Shown piece after piece: positions 18,489-26,591 of a stretch of 64,000 nt of DNA. The stretch's first letter is position 1, and each line of letters starts with the position of its first letter. The position numbers and the translations under genes were made by a program. Source of the DNA: Micromonospora radicis (GTDB taxonomy: Bacteria; Actinomycetota; Actinomycetes; Mycobacteriales; Micromonosporaceae); the NCBI RefSeq assembly GCF_003583405.1, contig NZ_QXEC01000013.1, positions 1-64,000 of the forward strand, read 5' to 3'. The notes beneath the pieces were generated by a model. That model saw nothing but the letters and a program-made list of their open reading frames with translations. It was not told the origin of the DNA and ran no database searches.

Positions 18489-18923
18489 GTGTACGTCTCC
18501 GCGCGATCGGACTACGCCGTACGGGCCATGCTGGCGGTGGCGCAGCGTCACCCGGAGGTGGTGAAGGCGGCCGCGCTGGCGGCGAGTCAGGACATTCCGT
18601 ACTCCTTCCTGCAGGGGATCCTGCTGGACTTGCGCCGCGCCGGCCTGCTGCACAGCCTGCGCGGCGCCGACGGGGGTTATGCGCTGACCCGTGACCCCGG
18701 GCAGATCACCGTGGGTGACGTGCTGCGGGCCACGGGTGGAGCGCTGACGACGGTGCGGGGGGCGCCGGCCGGGGTGGCGACGTACCACGGGGTGGCCGCC
18801 GGGCTGGGCGAGGTGTGGCTGTCGGTGCACCGGGCCATCGAGGGTGTCGTCGATCGGGCCAGCCTGGCCGACCTGCTCGAACCGGGGGCCGGGGCCGCCG
18901 GCCGCGCGCCACGGGTGGCGTGA
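18489..18923 (+). CDS. Rrf2-family transcriptional regulator
   Basis: 144 residues from a GTG (18489). The winged helix-turn-helix is typical: SARSDYAVRAMLAVAQ, then PYSFLQGILLDLRRAGLL and the wing RGADGGYALTRDPGQITVGDVLRA. The three cysteines that hold an iron-sulfur cluster in IscR and NsrR are absent, so it is not an Fe-S sensor. It more likely resembles CymR-like members that control sulfur metabolism through protein or small-molecule signals. It sits directly before the sulfate transporter operon in the same direction, 274 bp away, which supports a sulfur role. Whether it represses or activates is not visible. Confidence 0.85.
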   Translation: MYVSARSDYAVRAMLAVAQRHPEVVKAAALAASQDIPYSFLQGILLDLRRAGLLHSLRGADGGYALTRDPGQITVGDVLRATGGALTTVRGAPAGVATYHGVAAGLGEVWLSVHRAIEGVVDRASLADLLEPGAGAAGRAPRVA

Positions 18924-19130
18924 GCCCGACTCTGCCGCGTCGCTAAGGCTTGAAAACCTGTCGAGTTGGTGGGATATTCGGTGCGCGGTCGGCGCGGACG
19001 ATCGAAGCTGCCGCGCCGGCACCTGCTGGGCGCGGCGACCGTTCGCCGCCTTCGGCGTCGCTGGTGGGGCATCGTGGCCCGACCGTGACCGCAAACCCTG
19101 TAGCACCTTCCCGCGGTAACCCAAATCGGG

Positions 19131-19163
19131 CGTATTCCCTATTTAATTGGTCGGATTTATATA
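19131..19163 (+). promoter_or_regulatory. AT-rich promoter/operator region of the sulfate transporter operon
   Basis: An AT-rich block (TATTCCCTATTTAATTGG, then TTTATATAGT) lies 35-67 bp before the sbp start in otherwise about 70 percent GC DNA. It shares TCCCTAT with the inverted repeat before the Rrf2 gene. A -10-like TATATA is included. The role is inferred from position and composition. Confidence 0.45.
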
Positions 19164-19197
19164 GTGCGGCGCGCACTGGATGGAGGACACGACTGCG

Positions 19198-20217
19198 ATG
19201 AGGCACCGGATCAGAACGGCCCTCGCTCTCGCCATGGTCACCGGACTGGCCCTGTCGGGCTGCGGCGGCGGCAGCGCGGCCGGCGACTCCACCACGTTGA
19301 ACATCGTCGGGTTCGCGGTCCCCGAGGCGGCGAACAAGGCCATCGCCGCGGAGTGGAACAAGACCGAGGCCGGCGACGGAGTCCGCTTCAAGACCTCGTA
19401 CGGCGCCTCCGGCGACCAGTCCCGGGCCGTGGTGTCCGGCCTGAAGGCCGACTACGTGCACTTCTCGGTGACCAGCGACGTCACCCGGCTGGTCGAGTCC
19501 GGGCAGGTGGACGAGGCCTGGGACGACGGCCCGAACAAGGGCATCGTCTCCTCCTCGGTCGTGGTGCTCGCGGTGCGCAAGGGCAACCCCAAGAACATCC
19601 AGGGCTGGGACGACCTGATCAAACCCGGCATCGGCATCGTGACGCCCAACCCCGCCTCGTCCGGCGCCGCCCGGTGGAACGCCCTCGCCGCCTGGGGGCA
19701 CATCTCCGCCAACGGCGGCACCGACGCCCAGGCCGAGGAGTTCCTGACCAAGCTCTTCGCCAACGTCGTGTCGCTGCCCAACAGCGGCCGGGACGCCACC
19801 ACGACCTTCCTCGGTGGCACCGGCGACGTGCTGCTCGCCTACGAGAACGAGACCATCCTGGCCCGGCAGAACGGCGAGGAACTCGACTGGGTGCTGCCCG
19901 ACACCACCATCCTGATCCAGAACCCCGGCGCGATCCTGAAGGACGCCGATCCGAAGGCCAAGGAGTGGCTGGAGTTCGTACTCGGTCCGCAGGGTCAGCG
20001 GCAGTTCGCGCTCACCGGCTTCCGGCCGATCATCGACGGCGTCGACACCAGCGGCATCGAGGGTGCGAACGACCCGAACAACCCGTTCCCCGCCCCGAAG
20101 CAGCTGCTCACCGTCGACCAGGACTTCGAGAGCTGGTCGGCGCTGTCCAAGAAGTTCTTCGACGAGAACGACGGCATCATCACCAAGGTCATCGCGGCCT
20201 CCGGGAAGGCGAAGTGA
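19198..20217 (+). CDS. sbp: Sulfate/thiosulfate ABC transporter substrate-binding lipoprotein
   Basis: 339 residues with a lipobox (TGLALSGCGGG). Sbp/CysP family motifs include YGASGDQSRAVVSGLKADYV near the ligand site, TPNPASSGAARWN and GTGDVLLAYENE. I start at ATG 19198, because GGAGG lies ten bases before it; the ATG at 19180 sits upstream of that site. It binds sulfate or thiosulfate for the CysT-CysW permease encoded next (four-base overlap). It is the first gene of a tightly coupled four-gene operon. Confidence 0.93.
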   Translation: MRHRIRTALALAMVTGLALSGCGGGSAAGDSTTLNIVGFAVPEAANKAIAAEWNKTEAGDGVRFKTSYGASGDQSRAVVSGLKADYVHFSVTSDVTRLVESGQVDEAWDDGPNKGIVSSSVVVLAVRKGNPKNIQGWDDLIKPGIGIVTPNPASSGAARWNALAAWGHISANGGTDAQAEEFLTKLFANVVSLPNSGRDATTTFLGGTGDVLLAYENETILARQNGEELDWVLPDTTILIQNPGAILKDADPKAKEWLEFVLGPQGQRQFALTGFRPIIDGVDTSGIEGANDPNNPFPAPKQLLTVDQDFESWSALSKKFFDENDGIITKVIAASGKAK

Positions 20218-21062
20218 CCTCGTCCACGCTCGCCCCGCAGCGACCGGCGGCCCACCGCCGGTCGCTGCGGGGCGGCCTGCCGCTGACCCGGGTCTCCGGG
20301 CTGGGCCTCGGCGTGGCGATGGTGTGGTTCAGCCTGCTCGTGCTGATCCCACTGGCCGCCGTCGCGGTGGCCGCGGCCGACGGCGGGTGGGCCGGCTTCT
20401 GGCGTACGGTCACCAACGACCAGACCGCCGCCACCATCCGGCTCACCGTGGGCACCGCGCTGCTCGTCACCCTGGTCAACATCGTCATGGGCACCCTGAT
20501 CGCCTGGGTGCTGGTGCGGGACCGCTTCTTCGGCAAACGCGCGTTGGAGATCCTCATCGACGTGCCGTTCGCGCTGCCGACGATCGTCGCCGGCCTGGTG
20601 CTGCTGGCGCTGTACGGGCCGGGCAGCCCGCTCGGGGTGAACATCGCCAACACCCGGATCGCCGTGTTCCTGGCCTTCCTCTTCGTCACGCTGCCGTTCA
20701 TCGTGCGCACCGTGCAGCCGGTGCTGGCCGAACTCGACCCCGAGATCGAGGAGGCGGCGGCGTCGCTGGGCGCCAGCCGGTTCACCACCTTCCGCCGGAT
20801 CATCCTGCCGAGCCTCACCCCGGCCATCGCGGCCGGCGCCGCACTGTCGTTCGCCCGCGCGGTCGGCGAGTACGGCTCACTGGTCCTGCTCACCGGCAAC
20901 CTGCCGATGCGTACCGAGGTGGCCTCGGTACGCATCCTCAGCAGCATCGAGAACGACAACCTCGACAGCGCGGCGGCGGTCGCGGTGGTGCTGCTGGCCA
21001 TCTCGTTGGCCGTCATCGTCGTACTCGACGTCATCCAGCGGAGGGTGATGCGCCGTGGCTGA
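20214..21062 (+). CDS. cysT: Sulfate ABC transporter permease CysT (CysU)
   Basis: 282 residues from a GTG overlapping the sbp stop by four bases. About six membrane helices, with the sulfate-permease pattern EILIDVPFALPTIVAGLVLL and the docking loop EEAAASLGASRFTTFRRIILP. It forms the inner-membrane channel with CysW. Confidence 0.93.
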   Translation: MTSSTLAPQRPAAHRRSLRGGLPLTRVSGLGLGVAMVWFSLLVLIPLAAVAVAAADGGWAGFWRTVTNDQTAATIRLTVGTALLVTLVNIVMGTLIAWVLVRDRFFGKRALEILIDVPFALPTIVAGLVLLALYGPGSPLGVNIANTRIAVFLAFLFVTLPFIVRTVQPVLAELDPEIEEAAASLGASRFTTFRRIILPSLTPAIAAGAALSFARAVGEYGSLVLLTGNLPMRTEVASVRILSSIENDNLDSAAAVAVVLLAISLAVIVVLDVIQRRVMRRG

Positions 21063-21891
21063 ACACTCGATCGTCACCCGTACCCAGGTCGGCCGCCGTC
21101 CCGGCCGTTACGTCCTGCGGGCCGTGGTCACGGCCTACCTGTTCCTCCTGGTCGCCTGGCCGCTGTACCTGGTCGCCCGCAACGCGTTCGCCGACGGCTT
21201 CACCAGCCTCAACGACATCCTCACCGATCCCGATGTCACCCACGCGCTGCGGCTCACCGTCGTCATCGCGGTGACCGCCGTCGTGATCAACACGGTGTTC
21301 GGCGTCGGCATCTCGATTCTGCTGGTCCGCTACGACTTCCCCGGCAAGCGGACCCTCAACGCCCTGCTCGACGTGCCGCTGTCGGTCTCACCCATCGTCG
21401 TCGGCCTCGCGCTGGTCCTGGTCTACGGCGGCCGCGAAGGCTGGTTCGGCCCGACTCTCGAATCGGCCGGTCTGCAGATCATCTTCGCCACGCCGGGCAT
21501 GGTGATGGCCACCGTCTTCGTGGCGCTGCCGCTGGTCATCCGGGAGGTCGTACCGATCCTGCAGGAGGTCGGCGACGAACAGGAACAGGCCGCCCGCAGC
21601 CTCGGCGCCAACGCCGTACAGACGTTCCGCCGGATCACCCTGCCGGCGATCAAGTGGGGGGTGATCTACGGAGTCGTGCTCAGCCTCGCCCGATCCCTCG
21701 GCGAGTTCGGCGCGGTCAAGGTCGTCTCCGGCAACGTGCTGGGCGAGACCCGTACGGCCACCCTCGTGGTCGAGGAGAAGTACCTGAACTTCGACAAGGG
21801 CGGCTCGTACGCCACCGCCTTCCTCCTCGCCCTCGTCGCCGTCGCCTGCATCATCGTCGTATCCGTCCTCAGGCCGAAGGAAGACCGTTGA
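21055..21891 (+). CDS. cysW: Sulfate ABC transporter permease CysW
   Basis: 278 residues from a GTG that lies eight bases inside cysT. Six predicted helices, the CysW-type [20 protein letters not shown] segment, the docking loop [21 protein letters not shown], and [18 protein letters not shown]. It is the second half of the sulfate channel. Confidence 0.93.
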   Translation: MAEHSIVTRTQVGRRPGRYVLRAVVTAYLFLLVAWPLYLVARNAFADGFTSLNDILTDPDVTHALRLTVVIAVTAVVINTVFGVGISILLVRYDFPGKRTLNALLDVPLSVSPIVVGLALVLVYGGREGWFGPTLESAGLQIIFATPGMVMATVFVALPLVIREVVPILQEVGDEQEQAARSLGANAVQTFRRITLPAIKWGVIYGVVLSLARSLGEFGAVKVVSGNVLGETRTATLVVEEKYLNFDKGGSYATAFLLALVAVACIIVVSVLRPKEDR

Positions 21892-22895
21892 GCATCGAGA
21901 TTGTCAACGTCGGCAAGCGTTTCGGCGACTTCGTCGCGCTGGACGACGTGTCGGTGAGCATCCCCTCCGGCCGGCTCACGGCCCTGCTCGGTCCCTCCGG
22001 CGGCGGCAAGTCCACGCTGCTGCGGATCATCGCGGGCCTGGAACGCGCCGACACCGGGAAGGTGGACATCGAGGGTGTGGACGCCACCCGACTGCCACCG
22101 CAGAAGCGCAACGTCGGTTTCGTGTTCCAGCACTACGCGGCGTTCAAACACCTGACGGTACGCCGCAACGTGGCGTTCGGCCTGGAGATCCGCAAGCGGC
22201 CCAAGGACGAGATCCGTGGTCGGGTCGACGAACTGCTCGCCCTGGTCCACCTGGAACAGTTCGCCGACCGGCTGCCGTCACAGCTCTCCGGCGGCCAGCG
22301 GCAGCGGATGGCGCTGGCCCGGGCACTGGCCGTCGAACCGACCGTGCTGCTGCTCGACGAACCGTTCGGCGCCCTCGACGCCAAGGTCCGCAAGGAACTG
22401 CGTGACTGGCTGCGCCGGCTGCACGACGAGGTGCACGTCACCACCGTCTTCGTCACCCACGACCAGGAGGAGGCCCTGGAGGTGGCCGACGAGATCGTCG
22501 TCATCAACGAGGGGCGGGTGGAGCAGATCGGCTCACCCGACGACCTGTACGACCGGCCGGCGAACGAGTTCGTGATGCGCTTCCTCGGCCCGGTCACCCA
22601 GCTCGGCGACCAGTTGGTGCGTCCGCACGACCTGCAACTGTCCACCGACCCGACCGGCATCGGTGTGCTCGGTCGGGTCGCCCGGGTGACCCGGATCGGT
22701 TTCGAGATCCGGGTCGACCTGAGCACGACCGACGGCCAGTCGGTGACGGTGACGCTGACCCGCAACGAGTTCCTCGCCCTGGGCATCCAGGTCGACTCGG
22801 AGGTGCGGGTCCGGCTCGCGCCGGGCAGCCCCGCCACGACGGTGAGCGCACCCGCCGCGCGGCCCGCGACGCCGACCCTGGCCGCGGCCGGCTGA
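21888..22895 (+). CDS. cysA: Sulfate ABC transporter ATPase CysA
   Basis: 335 residues starting at TTG 21888, which overlaps the cysW stop by four bases and follows GAAGGAAGA. Walker A is [10 protein letters not shown]-loop [13 protein letters not shown], signature LSGGQRQR, Walker [15 protein letters not shown] and H-loop [10 protein letters not shown]. The C-terminal 100 residues form a TOBE-like domain, with PHDLQL and beta strands. The HYA-F Q-loop and sbp/cysTW neighbours identify it as the sulfate ATPase. Confidence 0.93.
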   Translation: MSIEIVNVGKRFGDFVALDDVSVSIPSGRLTALLGPSGGGKSTLLRIIAGLERADTGKVDIEGVDATRLPPQKRNVGFVFQHYAAFKHLTVRRNVAFGLEIRKRPKDEIRGRVDELLALVHLEQFADRLPSQLSGGQRQRMALARALAVEPTVLLLDEPFGALDAKVRKELRDWLRRLHDEVHVTTVFVTHDQEEALEVADEIVVINEGRVEQIGSPDDLYDRPANEFVMRFLGPVTQLGDQLVRPHDLQLSTDPTGIGVLGRVARVTRIGFEIRVDLSTTDGQSVTVTLTRNEFLALGIQVDSEVRVRLAPGSPATTVSAPAARPATPTLAAAG

Positions 22896-22993
22896 CCCCC
22901 CGAGACATCGGCGGCCCCGGCGATCGAACCCGGCCACCGGCGAGGGCCATCATCCCCACCCCGGCGGCTACCGGCGGCGGCCATCATCGCAGC

Positions 22994-23035
22994 GGCTGGC
23001 GGCTGGCGGCTGGCGGCTGGCGGCTGGCGGCTGGC
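22994..23035. repeat. Six tandem copies of a GC-rich heptamer
   Basis: GGCTGGC is repeated six times without change, just before the hairpin at 23038. Because seven is not a multiple of three, it would not be tolerated in a reading frame; it lies between genes. Such a run is prone to slippage and may vary in copy number between strains. Confidence 0.9.
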
Positions 23036-23037
23036 GG

Positions 23038-23078
23038 CCCTGTCGAGCTGACAGCGCGAACGGTTCAGCTCGACAGGG
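23038..23078 (+). terminator. Hairpin terminator after cysA
   Basis: A perfect 14-bp inverted repeat (CCCTGTCGAGCTGA at 23038-23051, complement at 23065-23078) with a 13-base loop, 143 bp after cysA. There is no U-tract, as is usual in actinobacteria. It likely ends the sulfate operon. Confidence 0.7.
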
Positions 23079-23178
23079 CGCGCGGCAGCGGCTATGCGGT
23101 GGCGGGTACGTGGTGCGCTACCACGACCGGTACGCCGCGCGGCGGCGCATTGACGGCGGCTCCCGGCAGGCGGGACAC

Positions 23179-23204
23179 TATGCCTATCTGGCAGGTAGGA
23201 ATAG
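23179..23204. promoter_or_regulatory. Operator-like site before the SfnB-type gene
   Basis: TGCCTATCTGGCAGGTAGGA contains the near-palindrome CCTATC-TGGCA-GGTAGG, about 50 bp before the GTG of the monooxygenase gene. It resembles the CCTAT-type elements before the Rrf2 and sulfate genes. Shared control is an inference. Confidence 0.4.
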
Positions 23205-23253
23205 AGTGCCGTCTGCCAGGGGCGATGACGCCGTGGTCGGAGGAGGGTGGCCT

Positions 23254-24510
23254 GTGTCGACGACCCAGCTGATCCGTACGGACGAGCAGGCCACCGAGAC
23301 CGCCCGGAAGCTGGCTGCCGGGTACGCGGCACATGCCGCCACCCGGGACCGGGAACGACGCCTGCCCGAGGCGGAACTGGCCGAGTTGTCCGCCTCCGGC
23401 CTGCTCGGGATCACCGTACCCAGGGCCTTCGGTGGCGCCGATGTCTCCGTCGCGACGCTGACCGAGGTGTTCCGGACTCTCGCGGTGGCGGACGCCAGCC
23501 TGGCCCAGATCCCGCACAGTCACGTCGTCTTCCTCCAGGCGTTGCGCCTGCAGGGCACGCAGAGCCAGCAGCGACGCTACTTCGAGGCGGCGCTGGCCGG
23601 GCAGCGCTTCGCCAACGCCCAGGCGGAGCGCGGCGGCCGTACGGCCGCCGCCGACGCCACCACGCTGCGTCCCCGGGCCGGCGGCGGGTACCTGCTGGAC
23701 GGCGAGAAGTTCTACTGTACCGGCGCGCTGTTCGCCGACTGGCTGGTCGTCCGCGCGGTGCTGGCCGACGCGGCGGTGGCCCGGACCGGCTCGGGGGCGG
23801 CGACACCCGCGGGGGAGGCACGGGACATCCCCGCCGCGCCCACGACCAAGGTGCTCGCCTACCTGCCCCGCGACACCCCCGGGGTGACGGTGCGCGACGA
23901 CTGGGACGGGATGGGGCAACGCACCACCGCCAGCGGGACGGTACTGCTGGACCGGGTGCCGGTCGACGAGACGCAGGTGGTGCCGTACACGCCGATCTTC
24001 GCCCGGGCGACCACCTACGGTGCGCGGGCGCAGGTGCTGCACGCCGCGCTCGACGCCGGCATCGCCCGCGGGGCGTTGGACGCCGCGGTCACCCAGGTCG
24101 CCCGGGCGCGGCCCTGGTGGGAGTCCGGGGTGGCGCGGGCCGCCGAGGAACCACTGCTCGTCCAACAGGCCGGCGAGTTGGAGATCCTGGTGCGGGCAGC
24201 GGAGGCGCTGCTGCGGGAGGCGGCCCTCACCATCGACGCGGCCGAGGCTGACCTGACCGACGACAGCGCCGCGGGTGCCTCCGTCGCCACCGCGATTGCC
24301 AAGGTGGCCACCGCCCGGGCCTCGGTGCAAGCCTCCTCGGCCCTGTTCGAACTCGGCGGCACCAGGTCCGCTGCGGACTCGCTGAACCTGTCCCGCTACT
24401 GGCGGGACGCGCGTACCCACACCCTGCACGACCCGGCGCGGTGGAAGGTGCAGCACGTGGGCCGCTGGCTGCTCGACGGTACGCCGCCGCCCCGGCACGG
24501 GCAGTTGTAG
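23254..24510 (+). CDS. SfnB/DszC-like acyl-CoA dehydrogenase-fold flavin monooxygenase (sulfur acquisition)
   Basis: 418 residues. GTG 23254 is preceded by GGAGGAGGG; the frame is open further upstream but lacks homology. The fold is acyl-CoA dehydrogenase: N-terminal helices (LPEAELAELSASGLLGITVP), the middle beta domain (GRFANAQAERG-like stretch, LDGEKFYCTGA, DDWDGMGQRTTASGTVLL) and a C-terminal helical bundle ending in FELGGTRSAADSLNLSRYWRDARTHTLHDP. That ending is typical of the SfnB and DszC groups, which use FMNH2 and oxygen to oxidise sulfones or dibenzothiophene rather than acyl-CoA. It lies between the sulfate operon and the large organosulfur operon, which supports this reading. Substrate unknown. 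Confidence 0.85.
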   Translation: MSTTQLIRTDEQATETARKLAAGYAAHAATRDRERRLPEAELAELSASGLLGITVPRAFGGADVSVATLTEVFRTLAVADASLAQIPHSHVVFLQALRLQGTQSQQRRYFEAALAGQRFANAQAERGGRTAAADATTLRPRAGGGYLLDGEKFYCTGALFADWLVVRAVLADAAVARTGSGAATPAGEARDIPAAPTTKVLAYLPRDTPGVTVRDDWDGMGQRTTASGTVLLDRVPVDETQVVPYTPIFARATTYGARAQVLHAALDAGIARGALDAAVTQVARARPWWESGVARAAEEPLLVQQAGELEILVRAAEALLREAALTIDAAEADLTDDSAAGASVATAIAKVATARASVQASSALFELGGTRSAADSLNLSRYWRDARTHTLHDPARWKVQHVGRWLLDGTPPPRHGQL

Positions 24511-24629
24511 CGCCGGTCCTCGGGAGTTCCGTGCCCACCGCGGCGGCAGCGGTGATCCGTTCGCGCCGGCGGGGAGTGCGACACTCATCGGCTGTCCTCT
24601 CCCTCGCGCGGTCCGGAGGTGGCCTCACG

Positions 24630-24708
24630 ATACCCATATAACCCACCGGCTGGATAGGTTATACCCGGCGACGCCGATTCGACATGCATAGATTGAATGA
24701 TGGGTATA
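24630..24708 (+). promoter_or_regulatory. Promoter/operator region of the organosulfur operon
   Basis: The 598-bp gap from 24511 to 25108 holds this AT-rich patch and the leader peptide. Within the patch, TATAACC (24637-24643) and GGTTATA (24657-24663) form a perfect inverted repeat with a 13-base spacer. ATACCC occurs at 24630 and 24661 and its reverse, GGGTAT, at 24702. TTGAAT (24693) and TATAAG (24705) could act as promoter boxes, although they are closer than normal. Low GC and symmetry suggest regulation; the regulator is unproven. Confidence 0.45.
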
Positions 24709-24847
24709 AGCGCAGTTGGATGGCGCTTCGATAGCCGCCTTGCCGCGCTTGGTGGGCGCTCGATCGGTGCCCGGAGGCGAGGTCCGCTGCTGTGAGCGGG
24801 GTCACAGTGGGCGTGACGGTTCGGCGGCGTCACGTTACCGTCCAGGT

Positions 24848-24919
24848 ATGTATCGGAGCACGCGTCTCGTCCGGCGCCGCTTCGTCGACTTCCTCCGGGT
24901 GTGCAGCAGCGCCTGTTGA
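24848..24919 (+). CDS. 23-residue Arg-rich, Cys-ending leader peptide of a sulfur operon
   Basis: ATG 24848 opens MYRSTRLVRRRFVDFLRVCS, continuing SAC and a TGA stop. The R-R-R-x-V-D-x-L-R-V-x-S-x-x-C pattern matches the small leader peptides annotated before sulfur-assimilation genes in many actinobacteria. There, cysteine codons near the end of the peptide are thought to sense cysteinyl-tRNA supply and set downstream expression. Two Cys codons (TGC and TGT) occur within the last five codons. It lies 189 bp before the DUF1684 gene and is preceded by a CGTGACG/CGTCACG hairpin (24812-24834). A GGCGCCG/CGGCGCC stem (25046-25072) follows and could take part in attenuation. No strong ribosome site is visible. 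Confidence 0.72.
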   Translation: MYRSTRLVRRRFVDFLRVCSSAC

Positions 24920-25108
24920 GCCGACGTCGCCGCTGAGCGACCCCTCTTCTGAATCGCCTCGCGCCTGGCATGCAGCGGCGTGAGGAATCGGTGTGGGCAC
25001 CGTGGCCCCACCTCCGCGAACGCCTTCACCAGCCCACGCCGCCCGGGCGCCGCCCTGCCTCCCCCCGGCGCCGCGCCGCGAATCGTCCACATCAGACGGA
25101 GGACCGCC

Positions 25109-25966
25109 ATGACCGCCGCCGCCCCACCGAGCGCTCCCACGACGCCACCAGCCGGCCCGGCCGGCGACCCGGCAGAGCAGGCCTTCGCCCGCGAGTGGCA
25201 GCAATGGCACCTCGCGCACGAGCGATCCCTCGCCGCCCCGCACGGCTTCCTCGCCGTGACCGGACTGCACTGGCTCACCACCGGGCCGCAACGCTTCCCG
25301 GGTGTGCCGGGCCGGTGGCGCACCGGCCCGACGGGTGTCGCCGTCGAACTGGCGCACGGCGAGAAGCTCGTCGTCGGCGGCGAGACGGTGACCGGACGGC
25401 ACGACTTCGGCACGATCGCCGAACGCGACGGCGTGACCGTCGGCATCGACGGTGGGGTGCTGGAGATCGCCCGCCGGGGCGGACACGACATCCTGCGCCC
25501 GCGCGATCCGGACCATCCACTGCGCACCGGCTTCCGCGGCACACCCGCGTACCCACCGACGAGCCGTTGGGTGCTCAGCGGACGGTTCGTGCCGTTCGAC
25601 AGTCCCCGACCGACCACCGTAGGCGCCGCCGTGGAGGGACTCCAGCACGTCTACGACGCACCCGGCCGGATCGAGTTCACCGTGGACGGTCGGCGGTTGC
25701 GGCTGACCGCCTTCAACGGTGCCACCCCCGCAAGCCTGTCGGTGCTGTTCACCGACGCCACCTCCGGCCGCACCACCTACGCGGCCAACCGGTCGTTGGC
25801 GATCGATCCACCCGACGCGCAGGGGCGGGTCACCGTGGACTTCAACCGGGCCACGAACCTGCCGTGCGCCTACACCGACTTCGCCACCTGCCCGCTGCCG
25901 CCGGCCGAGAACCGGCTCCCGATCGCGGTCGAGGCCGGCGAGAAGATCCCGTACGAGCGGCTCTAG
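25109..25966 (+). CDS. DUF1684 family protein
   Basis: 285 residues; ATG 25109 follows GACGGAGGACC. The family pattern is clear: an N-terminal helix (EWQQWHLAHERSLAAPHGFLAVTGLHWL), a beta-rich middle, FVPFDSPRPTTVGAAVEGLQ, and the conserved ending VDFNRATNLPCAYTDFATCPLPPAENRLPIAVEAGEK. DUF1684 proteins have no established biochemical activity. The invariant P-x-CAYT-x-FATCPLPP-x-EN motif, with two Cys, looks like a binding or catalytic site. Here it is the first long gene after the Cys-rich leader, in an operon with a flavin reductase and monooxygenases, so a role in organosulfur use is likely. Confidence 0.8.
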   Translation: MTAAAPPSAPTTPPAGPAGDPAEQAFAREWQQWHLAHERSLAAPHGFLAVTGLHWLTTGPQRFPGVPGRWRTGPTGVAVELAHGEKLVVGGETVTGRHDFGTIAERDGVTVGIDGGVLEIARRGGHDILRPRDPDHPLRTGFRGTPAYPPTSRWVLSGRFVPFDSPRPTTVGAAVEGLQHVYDAPGRIEFTVDGRRLRLTAFNGATPASLSVLFTDATSGRTTYAANRSLAIDPPDAQGRVTVDFNRATNLPCAYTDFATCPLPPAENRLPIAVEAGEKIPYERL

Positions 25967-25995
25967 CCACTCCGAACCCCGCCGGGGAGGCCCCC

Positions 25996-26535
25996 ATGGC
26001 ACCGCCCATCGACGATCTGTCCGCCGTCGACGCCGACGCCGAGGAGATCCGTAACCTACTGCGCCACCAGGCCAGCACCGTCACCGTGGTCACCGCACCC
26101 GGCGCACCCGCGGTCGGATTCACCGCCACCTCCTTCACCTCGGTGTCGCTGGACCCACCTGTGGTGTCGTTCTGCGTGAACAACGGCTCGTCGAGCTGGC
26201 CCACCGTGGCCACCGCCCGACACGTCGGCGTGCATCTGCTCGCCCACCACCAGCAGGGTCTCGCGGACACCTTCGCCACCAGCGGAATCGACCGGTTCGC
26301 CGCGCCGACCCGCTGGCGTACGGGGCCGGCAGGGGTGCCGATCCTGGACGGCACGCTCGCCTGGCTGCTGTGCCGCGTGATCGACCGGGTGACGGTCGGC
26401 AGCCACGCCATCGTGCTGGCCGAGCCGGAACTGATCCGCCGGGCGCAGGCCGGCTCGCCGCTGCTCTACCACCGAGGCCGCTACACCGGCCTGGCAACCG
26501 CGGCCGAGGCATGGGCCGCCCACGCGGCCGCCTGA
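25996..26535 (+). CDS. Flavin reductase-like FMN-binding protein
   Basis: 179 residues of the flavin-reductase (split-barrel) family: VTVVTAPGAPAVGFTATSFTSVSLDPPVVSFCVNN is the flavin-binding N-terminal region. Then come HVGVHLLAHHQQGLADTFA and a final YHRGRYTGL. Such proteins reduce FMN with NAD(P)H and pass it to two-component monooxygenases. The four luciferase-like enzymes and the SfnB-type enzyme in this region all need reduced flavin, so this is probably their supplier. ATG 25996 follows GGGGAGG. Confidence 0.88.
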   Translation: MAPPIDDLSAVDADAEEIRNLLRHQASTVTVVTAPGAPAVGFTATSFTSVSLDPPVVSFCVNNGSSSWPTVATARHVGVHLLAHHQQGLADTFATSGIDRFAAPTRWRTGPAGVPILDGTLAWLLCRVIDRVTVGSHAIVLAEPELIRRAQAGSPLLYHRGRYTGLATAAEAWAAHAAA

Positions 26536-26591
26536 CCCGCGGCACACCGGATCCACCGCACCCCTCGCGCTGCCCGACAGGAGACCTCGTC

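Noticed and set aside
18980-19087. Arg/Trp-rich 35-codon frame before sbp as a second leader peptide
   Set aside because: It has no Cys codons, no ribosome site and none of the RRR-x-VDxLRV pattern seen at 24848.
22994-23078. CRISPR-like or IS-end repeat
   Set aside because: The units are contiguous 7-mers without spacers, there is no transposase or cas gene, and the adjacent inverted repeat is best read as a terminator.
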